Assembly: GCF_900103005.1 (NCBI RefSeq)
Contig: NZ_FMWL01000006.1
Span: 116,923-180,922, forward strand
From: Acidaminobacter hydrogenoformans DSM 2784
Lineage (GTDB): Bacteria; Bacillota; Clostridia; Peptostreptococcales; Acidaminobacteraceae
DNA length: 64,000 bases
Direction of reading: 5' to 3'
Shown here piece by piece: positions 26,042 through 34,077 of the stretch. Each line of letters opens with the position of its first letter. The first letter of the stretch is position 1. The notes beneath the pieces are model-generated. The model made no database searches. It had not been told where the DNA came from and saw nothing but the letters and a program-made list of their open reading frames with translations. The position numbers and the translations under genes were made by a program.

Positions 26042-26548
26042 TTATTCAGCGGCTGGGTTAAATACGCGTGTCTTAAATTCACGGTTCATCATCATGATAC
26101 CGTTGCCTTTTCCGTCAATCAGTTTAAGATCTGCCAGAATAGCTTCTGCATTTGCCTCTTCTTCAACCTGCTCATCTACGAACCAGTTGAGGAAGCTGCG
26201 GGTCGCATGATCCTTCTCATCAATGGCAATGTCCATGATGTTGTTGATAAGACTCGTCACGTGCTGTTCGTGAGACAAAACTTCCGCGAAAACGTCTACG
26301 ACATTCTCCCACTCAACCTTAGGGCCATCAATTTTTGTCAAAACAACACGGCCGCCACGCTCGTTGACATAATCGAACATCTTCATTGCGTGGAACTGCT
26401 CTTCTTGGAACTGAACGCGCATCCAGTTCGCAAAGCCAGGGAGGTTTTGAGCTTCGAAATACGCAGCCATAGACAGATAAAGGTAAGCTGAATACAGTTC
26501 TGCGTTGATTTGGATATTGAATGCTTCTTCTACTTTTTTATTAATCAT
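26042..26548 (-). CDS. ferritin
   Basis: 168 residues. The helices carry the ferroxidase-type residues (INAELYSAYLYLSMAAYFE, then EEQFHAMKMFDYV and EEEANAEAIL). It is a non-haem bacterial ferritin that stores iron as ferric mineral and so limits Fenton chemistry. It sits in the PerR operon between desulfoferrodoxin and rubrerythrin, with gaps of about 90 nt on each side and no terminator between. Confidence 0.96.
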   Translation of the reverse strand: MINKKVEEAFNIQINAELYSAYLYLSMAAYFEAQNLPGFANWMRVQFQEEQFHAMKMFDYVNERGGRVVLTKIDGPKVEWENVVDVFAEVLSHEQHVTSLINNIMDIAIDEKDHATRSFLNWFVDEQVEEEANAEAILADLKLIDGKGNGIMMMNREFKTRVFNPAAE

Positions 26549-26635
26549 ATTTAGTCACTCCTGTACTGCCTTCAGAAATTACTCCGAAAGTCGCTATTGT
26601 TTAGTTAGTGGTGTTGAAATCTGACAATCAAAAAT

Positions 26636-27016
26636 TTATGCCTCTGAGCTCCAGTGTCCATGAAGGTTGCAGTACTCACGGGCAGTAACCTTCTCAGCGT
26701 CTGTGCAGAAATAAGCCACCGGCTCGTCTCCTGGTTTGAGGAACGCAGTCAATACTTCTGTTCCAGTCAGAAGCTCTATCCACTGAATGTAGTGAGCGTC
26801 CTGCATTGGATGAAGCGTTGAGCCCACTGTAACCTTATAGCCGCCCTCAACCTTTTCAATAACCGGTACGTGCTTCTCTGTAGAGGCGTCCGCTTTCTTC
26901 TCTTCCATGAATACCATAGGCTTTTCACAGCAGACGAGCTCGCCAGCGCCTTCATTGTAAACCTCTACTATATTGCCGCACACTTCACATTTATAAACGC
27001 CAAGTTGTTTTGCCAA
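26636..27016 (-). CDS. dfx: desulfoferrodoxin (superoxide reductase)
   Basis: 126 residues. The N-terminal desulforedoxin-type FeS4 centre is [22 protein letters not shown]. The neelaredoxin-like domain follows with His ligands in [25 protein letters not shown] and the C-terminal YCNLHGHW. It is a class I, two-iron-site superoxide reductase that turns superoxide into hydrogen peroxide with electrons from rubredoxin. It lies in the PerR operon. Confidence 0.97.
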   Translation of the reverse strand: MAKQLGVYKCEVCGNIVEVYNEGAGELVCCEKPMVFMEEKKADASTEKHVPVIEKVEGGYKVTVGSTLHPMQDAHYIQWIELLTGTEVLTAFLKPGDEPVAYFCTDAEKVTAREYCNLHGHWSSEA

Positions 27017-27105
27017 TGTGTTTCCCTCCTAAAAATGTCTTAAACTGTGATGTGAACTCCATTTTGCATTAAATTTGTTTTTTAATTCTCTTCAGCAAAT
27101 AAATT

Positions 27106-27525
27106 CTACTGGATCTTGTTGCACCCAGAACATAGCCCCTTGTAATAAATGTGCTTCTCTCGAACTTCCGATCCCTCTGGGCCGCTATAACGCAATTGAT
27201 CCGCTTCGATTTCAAAATCGAACACCTTCTCACAGGACACGCACTTGAAATGTCCGTGCAATGAAGTATCCGCGTCATAGCGGGCTTCATTTTCCTCTAT
27301 GGAAATCAGGTGTGTGATCTGGTTCTCAACAAAGAGGTTCAAAGTGTTGTAGACTGTCGTCTTGGAGAGTGTCGGTATTTCGGGAACAAGCGCGCGGTAG
27401 ATGGTGTCCACAGTAGGATGTGCCGTTGTCTTCATCAGATACTCAAAAATGCGGATCCTCTGATAGGATGGCTTGATCCCGTGTGACTTCAGATACTCGC
27501 TGATGTTCTCGATTTTCCTGAGCAT
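27106..27525 (-). CDS. perR: Fur family regulator, PerR type
   Basis: 139 residues. The N-terminal winged helix (KPSYQRIRIFEYLMKTTAHPTVDTIY..., LSKTTVYNTLNLF) is followed by a dimerisation domain with the zinc pairs CVSCEKVFDF and CSGCNK, plus metal-site residues in EARYDADTSLHGHF. A PerR-like assignment rests on its place inside an oxidative-stress operon and on the Asp in DADTSLHGH, where PerR has Asp and Fur has other residues. A PerR-like palindrome precedes the operon, indicating autoregulation. Confidence 0.88.
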   Translation of the reverse strand: MLRKIENISEYLKSHGIKPSYQRIRIFEYLMKTTAHPTVDTIYRALVPEIPTLSKTTVYNTLNLFVENQITHLISIEENEARYDADTSLHGHFKCVSCEKVFDFEIEADQLRYSGPEGSEVREKHIYYKGLCSGCNKIQ

Positions 27526-27558
27526 TAAGCCCTGACTCCCTTCAATGGTCCTGCGGTT

Positions 27559-27717
27559 TTATTCTAATTCGAACATGTCCTTGCCAACGCCGCAAAGCGG
27601 GCAAACCCAATCATCAGGAATGTCAGCGAATGCTGTGCCTGGCGCTACGCCGCCATCTGGATCTCCGAGCTCAGGATCATAAACATAACCGCATGCAGTG
27701 CAAACATATTTTTCCAT
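27559..27717 (-). CDS. rubredoxin (copy 1)
   Basis: 52 residues. [20 protein letters not shown] and later [15 protein letters not shown] provide the four Cys ligands of the FeS4 centre. Very close to the second rubredoxin downstream in coordinates (about 80 percent identical by eye), suggesting local duplication. It passes electrons from the divergent NADH reductase to superoxide reductase and rubrerythrin. Confidence 0.97.
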   Translation of the reverse strand: MEKYVCTACGYVYDPELGDPDGGVAPGTAFADIPDDWVCPLCGVGKDMFELE

Positions 27718-27809
27718 AAATAGTCTCCCTTCAAAGTGTGTTGAGGTTATCCCCGGCAGTCATTTAAAAAGCGCTGCCGATTGTTTTTCGTCAAAATGCT
27801 TTTCCCGGC

Positions 27810-27965
27810 CTAAACCGGCTCGAACATGTCCTTGCCAACACCGCAAAGAGGACAGACCCAATCCTCCGGGATGTCTTCGAAGGCAGTGCCCGGCGCTATG
27901 CCGTTGTCTGGATCGCCTATTGCCGGATCGTACTCATAACCGCAAGCTGTGCAAACATATTTCAT
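27810..27965 (-). CDS. rubredoxin (copy 2)
   Basis: 51 residues. [20 protein letters not shown] and [15 protein letters not shown] carry the four Cys ligands. GGAGG precedes the ATG. It is translated just before copy 1, separated by 92 nt. The pair probably serves different acceptors or simply raises dosage. Confidence 0.97.
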   Translation of the reverse strand: MKYVCTACGYEYDPAIGDPDNGIAPGTAFEDIPEDWVCPLCGVGKDMFEPV

Positions 27966-28048
27966 TTTGTTGTCCTCCCTGTCTGATTTTTTATGTTGAT
28001 CCGGATCTCGTCCGGCTTCAAACCAAGCTTCTACAGGCTGCGCCTGCC

Positions 28049-28237
28049 CTATTTCACAATTTCATAAAAGCAGCGCTTTGGTGAATAGATTTTTCCTTCA
28101 TCCTTAAGCTGCTTGATTGCTTTATCTACCTCTTTTTTGTCAGCACCGGTTTTTTCGACGATTTCGCCGGGACGAACCGCACTGCCTGCCTCTTCAAACG
28201 CTTTCAAAACTTCTTGTTTAAGCTCCAACTTTGACAA
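28049..28237 (-). CDS. small winged-helix DNA-binding protein
   Basis: About 60 residues: [20 protein letters not shown], then [24 protein letters not shown] and a short wing [12 protein letters not shown]. This is a minimal winged-helix fold often encoded with rubredoxin and PerR genes in Clostridia. It is the first gene of the oxidative-stress operon. The start is uncertain: GAGGAGG lies only 1 nt before the first TTG (28237) but about 10 nt before the next in-frame TTG at 28228, which I consider more likely. It has a single Cys. Confidence 0.82.
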   Translation of the reverse strand: MSKLELKQEVLKAFEEAGSAVRPGEIVEKTGADKKEVDKAIKQLKDEGKIYSPKRCFYEIVK

Positions 28238-28255
28238 GCCTCCTCATTCGTTGAA

Positions 28256-28270
28256 TTGTAATGATTACAT
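28256..28270. promoter_or_regulatory. PerR-like operator before the oxidative-stress operon
   Basis: TTGTAATGATTACAT resembles the PerR box TTATAATnATTATAA at 12 of 15 positions. It lies next to the presumed minus-strand -10 region of the operon, between it and the divergent reductase gene. Confidence 0.68.
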
Positions 28271-28505
28271 TTTTATACTAACATATTAATTTAGACAACG
28301 TCAAGCCTTTTTCCCATATTCAGGGTGGGTCATGCGTATTGACCAACCGGCGCAATGCTTTATTATTATACCTAAATACGCCCTGCCTAAACCAAATATA
28401 ACTATTTTCTGAAAGGGATAAGTAATAAAATCGTTTTTGACCTTGCCTATTGGGTAGAAGTAGGTCGTACGGCATTTTTACTGTTAAAACAAGGAGGTCA
28501 TTCCT

Positions 28506-29711
28506 ATGAATAAAAAATCTTATGACATTATCATTCTTGGAAACGCCGCAGCGGGTACGGGCGCCGCTGAAAGCATCCGCGCCGCAAGTCCTGATGTTTC
28601 CCTGGTCATGATCTCATCAGAGCCGGAGCTCGGGTATTTCAGACCTATGGTGAGCTACTATCTTTACGACGCCCACAAGCCAAACCTCTTTTACCTCCAC
28701 TCTCAAGACTGGTACGAAGAGAGGAATATAGAACTGTGCCTTGGTACGACTGTCACCGAGCTGCTGCCGGACAAAAAGCTTTTGAGGACTTCAGAAGGCG
28801 ACGAGTATGTCTATGGCAAGCTGATCCTGGCTAACGGCAGCAGAAACAATGTGCCGCCTATTCGAAACATTGACAAAACCGGGGTCTTTACGGTCCGAAC
28901 CAAGAAGGACGCAGATGACATCAAAGCTTACGCCAAGGGCGTTCAAGAGGCTGTGGTCATAGGCGGCGGGCTCCTTGGCCTTGAGTTTGCCTGGGGGCTT
29001 AAGAATCTTGGCCTCGACGTCACCGTCCTCGAGATAGCGGACCGTCTTCTGCCACGACAGCTGGACCACGAGGGTTCCAGACTTTTTGAGGAAGGTGTCA
29101 TAAATGCGGGGATTAAAGTGCGCAAAGAGGTAAAAATCCAGGAGCTGATTGGAAAGGAAGCCGTTGAAGGCGTCCTGATCGGTGACGGCGCAGGGGAAAT
29201 CATCAACGCGCAAATGGTTCTCGTTTCCGCTGGCGTCAAACCCAACAAGGAATTGGCTGAAGCCGCGGGCATTGAATGCAACCGCGGCATCCTGGTGGAT
29301 GCATCCATGAAGACCAGCGCCGGAGACGTCTTTGCAGCCGGCGACGTCGCAGAGGTTGGCGGCTTCGTGTACGGCCTCTGGCCTATGTCTCTTGAGATGG
29401 GGAAAGTTGCGGGTTCGGGAGCTGTTGGGCAGGACGCCGTCTGGAAAACCACTGTACCATCCAGTATCTTCAAGAGCATGAACATGCAGGTCTTCTCTAT
29501 TGGCGACATCATGACCTTCGAATCAAAGGGCCTTAGAAACATCACAGATTATGACAAAGCCAGCGGGAGCTACAAAAAGCTGTATTTCGAAGACGGGGTC
29601 TACGTTGGCGGGATCCAGATGGGCAGTCTGAATAAATCAGGGGTGATGCAAAAGTCCATCGGCAAAAATATCAACGCGGCTCAGATGATTGAGGACGTAT
29701 TTTTGAAATAG
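28506..29711 (+). CDS. NAD(P)/FAD-dependent oxidoreductase, NADH:rubredoxin reductase type
   Basis: 401 residues. The FAD-binding motif IIILGNAAAGTGAAESIR is at the N-terminus (GxAAAG instead of GxGxxG, normal for this family). The NAD-binding motif VVIGGGLLGLEFAWGL is near residue 145, and the second FAD motif VFAAGDVAEV near residue 280. It has the size and layout of clostridial NROR, which feeds electrons from NADH to rubredoxin. It is transcribed away from the rubredoxin/superoxide reductase operon, supporting that role. GGAGG precedes the ATG. Confidence 0.9.
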   Translation: MNKKSYDIIILGNAAAGTGAAESIRAASPDVSLVMISSEPELGYFRPMVSYYLYDAHKPNLFYLHSQDWYEERNIELCLGTTVTELLPDKKLLRTSEGDEYVYGKLILANGSRNNVPPIRNIDKTGVFTVRTKKDADDIKAYAKGVQEAVVIGGGLLGLEFAWGLKNLGLDVTVLEIADRLLPRQLDHEGSRLFEEGVINAGIKVRKEVKIQELIGKEAVEGVLIGDGAGEIINAQMVLVSAGVKPNKELAEAAGIECNRGILVDASMKTSAGDVFAAGDVAEVGGFVYGLWPMSLEMGKVAGSGAVGQDAVWKTTVPSSIFKSMNMQVFSIGDIMTFESKGLRNITDYDKASGSYKKLYFEDGVYVGGIQMGSLNKSGVMQKSIGKNINAAQMIEDVFLK

Positions 29712-29730
29712 CGACTATGGAAAAAAGAAA

Positions 29731-29789
29731 AAAGAGCGAAGGGGAAATTGGTCCAGTTTAAAAAGGCCAATTTCTGCTTCGCTCTTTCT
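29731..29789 (+). terminator. terminator after the rubredoxin reductase gene
   Basis: Long stem AAGAGCGAAG..GAAATTGG / CCAATTTC..CTTCGCTCTT followed by TCTATTTTT; may also serve the convergent DUF1028 gene. Confidence 0.88.
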
Positions 29790-29815
29790 ATTTTTGCGGC
29801 TATGGAAATGTGGGG

Positions 29816-30700
29816 CTAATTCGCTTCATGCCCCGCCTTTTTGAGTAAACACTGGTAGGTCCTCTGGTCGATAAACGCTCCCTGAAGCAGTCGCACCTCA
29901 TAGTTTTCACTGCTGGCAAAGGCTTCATAAGCAGCTTTGAGCTTCCCTTCAAAATAGGGGTGCGCTTCCAGAACACCCGGGTCATAGCCCAGCTGCTTTA
30001 GGGCATTATGAAGCTTCACTGCGATCTCAGGCGTGACGTTCAGATGCTCCTTCTGAGTGGGGGCTTCAAAATACATTTCATGGAGTGTCAGCAGGTGTTC
30101 GAGCTTTTCGACAGGCTCCGGGTCGTCATCCACCCGCAGGTCAACAGCGCGGTCGTTGTATCCGCCATAGCTGCCGTTCTCCCGGACGATCAGAAGCGCG
30201 GCGGACTGTCTTCCGCGGCTGTCTCCGCCTGCAGCCTGAGCCGCCTTCAGGGCTTCCAGAAGCCGCCTGGCCAAAGTGCCTTCCGAGTTTTCAAAGGTAT
30301 CCGCCATAGCAGTCACTGTATCGCCATTCACCAGGATATTGCCCTGGCAGGCGTAGTTGTCGCCGTAAAGGCCGCCGGCCCAGAGGTGGCAGCGCTCACC
30401 GGTATAGGAAACCGCCCTTCCCTGGGCATCCACAATGCCCACCTGCCGGTCTTCCCTGCCTTCGTCCAGTGCCAGCAGCGCTTTTAAAGTCTCATCCGCG
30501 GTGTAGCCTTTTTTTAGGAGTTCAAGGCCCAGCTCCCCGTAGTCCAGGTTGGCATAAGCCTGGGTCGCAATGGCGCCCACGTTGGCTTTAGCCCAAGGCA
30601 CCACGGCGCCTACGGCCAGGAACTTCGACTGGACTGCGACGCCCAGCTCTTGGGTAACCGGATCACGGGCTACTATTGAAAACGTGGCTATGTTTTGCAT
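29816..30700 (-). CDS. DUF1028 family protein (Ntn-hydrolase-like)
   Basis: 294 residues. TFSIVARDPVTQELGVAVQS at the N-terminus and AVGAVVPWAKANVGAIATQA are hallmark DUF1028 segments, a family with a predicted Ntn-hydrolase fold. The C-terminal about 75 residues (VTPEIAVKLHNALKQLGYDPG ... DQRTYQCLLKK) look like a peptidoglycan-binding-like helical domain often fused to it. Some relatives sit in amino-acid or oxamate/pyrimidine catabolic clusters, but no partner is seen here. It is monocistronic, with terminators on both sides. Confidence 0.87.
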   Translation of the reverse strand: MQNIATFSIVARDPVTQELGVAVQSKFLAVGAVVPWAKANVGAIATQAYANLDYGELGLELLKKGYTADETLKALLALDEGREDRQVGIVDAQGRAVSYTGERCHLWAGGLYGDNYACQGNILVNGDTVTAMADTFENSEGTLARRLLEALKAAQAAGGDSRGRQSAALLIVRENGSYGGYNDRAVDLRVDDDPEPVEKLEHLLTLHEMYFEAPTQKEHLNVTPEIAVKLHNALKQLGYDPGVLEAHPYFEGKLKAAYEAFASSENYEVRLLQGAFIDQRTYQCLLKKAGHEAN

Positions 30701-30789
30701 ATAAAGGCCTCCTCGTGTGGACAGCGTGGCTGCTCAGATACCCTATTGATATCCCCTGACTTTGGAACTGAAACATTTGAAAAAGACGA

Positions 30790-30871
30790 AAAGGGACCGT
30801 CTGGCCGCTTCCGCAGATCGCTTCGCAGCCTTTCAGCTGCGGCACCTGCGGGGTTGCCAGACGGTCCCTTT
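30790..30871 (-). terminator. terminator of the CsoR-type/reductase operon
   Basis: Sixteen-bp stem AAAGGGACCGTCTGGC (30790-30805) / GCCAGACGGTCCCTTT (30856-30871) with a nested CCGCAG/CTGCGG hairpin. On the minus strand a T-rich run follows. Confidence 0.88.
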
Positions 30872-30897
30872 AAATTAAATTTCTTAGCCTAAAACGC

Positions 30898-31188
30898 CTA
30901 TTTTGAAAACTGGAGAATCATGTGAATGATGTGCTCCATTCGGTCCGCTTCGACCTTGCCATTTTCATCCGGATCCAGGAGGCACTCCAGCGCATGGCTT
31001 TCCATGACCATGAGCCCAATTTTGTGAACTGAGGATTTGATGGCGAGAATCTGCGTCAGAACATCTTCACAGCCTTTGCCTTCATCCACCATTTTCTCGA
31101 TGCCGGCGATATGACCCTTGACGGTTCTCAGACGGTTGATGATGTCCTTGCGGTTTTTCTCAACCGTTTTGTCGCTGTAAACTTCCAT
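30898..31188 (-). CDS. CsoR/RcnR/CstR family metal- or persulfide-sensing repressor
   Basis: 96 residues, all-helical DUF156 fold (IINRLRTVKGHIAGIEKMVD). Cys40, His65 and Cys69 have the spacing of the Cu(I) ligands of CsoR (Cys-x24-His-x3-Cys). The neighbour, however, is a persulfide-handling multidomain reductase, the kind of gene controlled by the persulfide sensor CstR, which uses only the two Cys. So copper and sulfane-sulfur sensing are both possible. It follows the reductase by 14 nt in one operon. CsoR-like operators lie in the promoters of this operon and of the HesB selenoprotein gene. Confidence 0.9.
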   Translation of the reverse strand: MEVYSDKTVEKNRKDIINRLRTVKGHIAGIEKMVDEGKGCEDVLTQILAIKSSVHKIGLMVMESHALECLLDPDENGKVEADRMEHIIHMILQFSK

Positions 31189-31202
31189 TAAACTGCCTCC
31201 TT

Positions 31203-33719
31203 TTAGATAAAGAGGTTCACGTCAGCCTCTTCCGCTGCGCCAAGATAGGTCGCGACTCCAGAGTATTCAATGCCGTCGATCAGCTCTTCTTTTTCAACGC
31301 CGAGAACGTCCATGGACATGGTGCAGGCGATCATGCGGACATTGTTCTCCAAAGCTTGCTTAAGCAACGTGTCGAGGGAATCAACGTTTTTGTCCTTCAT
31401 AATTTTCTTCATCATGGCCGGACCCATGCCAAACATGTGCATCTTGGACAAACCAAGCTTGTCGACGCCTTTTGGAAGCATAGCGCCAAACATTTTTGAC
31501 ATGAAGTCTTTTGACACTGACGGCGGGTTGGACTTCTTCAGGATATTGAGACCCCAGAAGGTGTAGAACATGGTGACTTTTCTTCCCATGGCAGCAGCGC
31601 CGTTGGCAATGATCAGAGCCGCCAATGCTTTATCCAGGTCGCCGCTGAAGACGACGAGGGTTTTGTCATTAGGCATCTCTGCCAGATGCTGAGCCGGCTT
31701 GCGCTCAACTGTACCCTTCATGACGGTGGCGAAGACATTCTTCTTGTCGCCTTTACCGGAGCTCATCAGCGTATTGCCTGTCTTTTTGGCCCAAGTCGCA
31801 ATATCGTTGACAAAGCCTGGATCTGTCGCAGTAACTTCAAGAACGTCACCCGGTTCGAGCTCTTCCATCTTTTTAAACACTTGAAGGATAGGACCTGGGC
31901 ACTGGAGGCCGCAGGCATTGAGCTTGATGACATTGCCCGTCTCCTTGACTGCCTTGGACACAACCTCGCCGGAATCTGAAATCTCCATGTCGTCAATCAT
32001 GACACCTTCCGTACCGCTGATGATTGTGCCACCGCATTTTTCCAGGTTGGCCGGATCCTGACAGTAGACGTTTTGGAAGGTTGAAAAGCCGCCGCTGAGG
32101 TTTCTGACATCTTCAAAACCGAGCTGCTTGAGGATGCGGGCTGCAATGTAGCCGCGAAGTCCTACGGCACAGTATACCACGATGGTTTTGGACTTGTCGA
32201 GCTCGCCATGACGCGCTCTGAGATCATCCACCGGAATGTTGATTGAGCCGCCTACGTAGCCGAGCTCGCGCTCTACCGGATCACGAACGTCAACGATCAC
32301 GCTCTTCTCAGAATCCAAACCTTCAATCTCATGCCACTGTATGACATTGAGATCACCTTTTAGAATATTTTCAGCAGTAAAGCCCGCCATGTTGACCGGA
32401 TCCTTTGCGGAAGAGTACGGTGGTGCGTAAGCCAGCTCCAGCTCTTTGAGGTCTTCAATGGTTCCGCCAAATCTTATAGCCGTTGCAATAACGTCAATAC
32501 GCTTGTCGACACCGTCATGTCCAACGATTTGAGCCCCCAGCACTTTGCCTTTATTGTCGAAGATAAGCTTAAACGCCATGGGCAGGGCACCCGGATAGTA
32601 ACCCGCATGAGACTTGGAATGAATGATGGACGTCCAGTAGTCGACGCCATAAGCTTTTCCGGCACGCTTCAGGGATTTCTCATTGACACCGGTATTTGCA
32701 ACCGTAAGGTCGAAAACCTTGGCGATCGAAGTCCCTTGAGTGCCCTTGTATTCCTCGCTTGCGCCGGCAATATTGTTTGCCGCGATACGGCCTTGCTTGT
32801 TGGCAGGACCCGCAAGTGGGACCATAGCCTTGATCCCTTGGACGAAGTCCATGACCTCAACGGCATCACCAATAGCGTAAATGTTAGGATCGCTGGTCTT
32901 CAGCGTACTGTCGACCACAATGCCGCCGCGCTCGTTGAGCTCAAGGCCCGCGTCCTTCGCAAGCTGCGTCTGAGGACGGACACCAATGGAAAGGAGCACA
33001 ATCTCGGCGTCCACCTTGGCACCGCTTGCCAAAGTGACCGTGGTGACACCATTGTTGTAGTCAAATTCTTTGACGCCGTCAGAAAGGCGGAGGTCGACAC
33101 CCTTTTGTCTGAGGTGTGCATGAACCTGCTGCGCCATCTCAAAATCGATGGGTGCCATAACCTGATCCAGCATCTCAATGACGCTGACCTGAATGCCTCT
33201 GTCCCAAAGGTTCTCCGCCATTTCAAGACCAATAAAACCGCCGCCTATGACTGCCGCTCTCTTTGGCTTGAGGTTGTCGACGAAGCCCTTGATGGCATCC
33301 GTATCTGGAATATTCCAAAGGGTAAAGATGTTTGGATTGTTGATGCCAGGAATTGGCGGCTTGAGCGGTGTCGAGCCTGGTGACAGGACCAGGACGTCGT
33401 AGCTCTCTTCGTATTTCTGACCGCTGGCAAGGTTGATAACCTCGATGCTTTTCTTCTCACGGTTGATGCTGAGCACTTCGTTCTGAACACGCACGTCTAT
33501 GTTGAAGCGCTTTTTCATGTCCTCCGGCGTCTGAACCAGCAGCGCCGAACGCTCTTCAATGGTCTCACCAATATAATACGGCAGGCCGCAGTTCGCAAAT
33601 GAAATGTATTCGCCTTTTTCGAACAGAATAATTTCCGCAGTTTCATCTACACGTCTGAGACGGGCAGCCGCACTCGCGCCACCGGCGACACCGCCGACTA
33701 TCAATACTTTTTTTCCCAC
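31203..33719 (-). CDS. CoA-disulfide reductase / rhodanese / TusA / DsrE four-domain fusion
   Basis: 838 residues. Domains in order: FAD/NAD-dependent CoA-disulfide reductase (GGVAGGASAAARLRR, active-site Cys in SFANCGLPYYIGE, about 1-450); rhodanese (VVYCAVGLRGYIAAR, about 465-555, catalytic Cys in CAVGLRG); TusA-like (LNACGLQCPGPILQVFKKM, about 590-665); and a DsrE/DsrF-like C-terminus (ATVMKGTVERKPAQHLAE..., TMSMDVLGVEKEELID, about 670-838). All sulfur-carrier Cys are intact. Such fusions reduce or move sulfane sulfur between persulfides and CoA/thiol acceptors. It is first in an operon with a CsoR-type repressor, behind a near-consensus promoter with overlapping operators. Confidence 0.95.
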   Translation of the reverse strand: MGKKVLIVGGVAGGASAAARLRRVDETAEIILFEKGEYISFANCGLPYYIGETIEERSALLVQTPEDMKKRFNIDVRVQNEVLSINREKKSIEVINLASGQKYEESYDVLVLSPGSTPLKPPIPGINNPNIFTLWNIPDTDAIKGFVDNLKPKRAAVIGGGFIGLEMAENLWDRGIQVSVIEMLDQVMAPIDFEMAQQVHAHLRQKGVDLRLSDGVKEFDYNNGVTTVTLASGAKVDAEIVLLSIGVRPQTQLAKDAGLELNERGGIVVDSTLKTSDPNIYAIGDAVEVMDFVQGIKAMVPLAGPANKQGRIAANNIAGASEEYKGTQGTSIAKVFDLTVANTGVNEKSLKRAGKAYGVDYWTSIIHSKSHAGYYPGALPMAFKLIFDNKGKVLGAQIVGHDGVDKRIDVIATAIRFGGTIEDLKELELAYAPPYSSAKDPVNMAGFTAENILKGDLNVIQWHEIEGLDSEKSVIVDVRDPVERELGYVGGSINIPVDDLRARHGELDKSKTIVVYCAVGLRGYIAARILKQLGFEDVRNLSGGFSTFQNVYCQDPANLEKCGGTIISGTEGVMIDDMEISDSGEVVSKAVKETGNVIKLNACGLQCPGPILQVFKKMEELEPGDVLEVTATDPGFVNDIATWAKKTGNTLMSSGKGDKKNVFATVMKGTVERKPAQHLAEMPNDKTLVVFSGDLDKALAALIIANGAAAMGRKVTMFYTFWGLNILKKSNPPSVSKDFMSKMFGAMLPKGVDKLGLSKMHMFGMGPAMMKKIMKDKNVDSLDTLLKQALENNVRMIACTMSMDVLGVEKEELIDGIEYSGVATYLGAAEEADVNLFI

Positions 33720-33773
33720 TTTAGACCCTCCAATTAGGTTTAAGTTAGTTGATTCTCACTTTTAACTTCCGAG

Positions 33774-33835
33774 CACCCCCACCCCTATGGGGGCGATTAC
33801 ACTCTCAATATACCCCTATCCGGATCGTTTGTCAA
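33774..33835 (-). promoter_or_regulatory. promoter with CsoR/CstR-like operators for the reductase operon
   Basis: On the minus strand -35 TTGACA (33835-33830), 17-bp spacer, -10 TATATT (33812-33807). The spacer ends in GGATAGGGGTATAT, and a second G/C-block palindrome (GCCCCCATAGGGGTGGGG) lies just downstream at 33776-33794. Placement inside and after the promoter fits repression. Confidence 0.8.
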
Positions 33836-33989
33836 TAGATTATCAGCACGAATTGCTTCAACGACACAAATTTTTAAAGCCCTCTCCCGACAGGTCAGTT
33901 TATGCCGATGGTCTATAATTCCGGGATGGGAGAAAGCAGCTCGAAGAGGCCCATAGCCGTAAATAGCTTTAACCAAAATTCCAAACATA

Positions 33990-34030
33990 GAAAAAGCACC
34001 TCTGCCGGAATATCCCCACAGAGGTGCTTC
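33990..34030 (-). terminator. terminator after hcp
   Basis: AAGCACCTCTG (33994-34004) / CAGAGGTGCTT (34019-34029); the minus-strand product ends in TTTTTC. Confidence 0.87.
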
Positions 34031-34077
34031 TAACTTCATTGAATCATTTGGAAAGTCCTGTTTGCTTCTCGTTTAGA

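Noticed and set aside
32517..33383. 288-codon ORF on the plus strand
   Set aside because: Shadow of the CoA-disulfide reductase fusion.
33797..34039. 80-codon ORF on the minus strand between hcp and the reductase operon
   Set aside because: It overlaps the hcp terminator and the reductase promoter/operators, and no ribosome binding site is seen.
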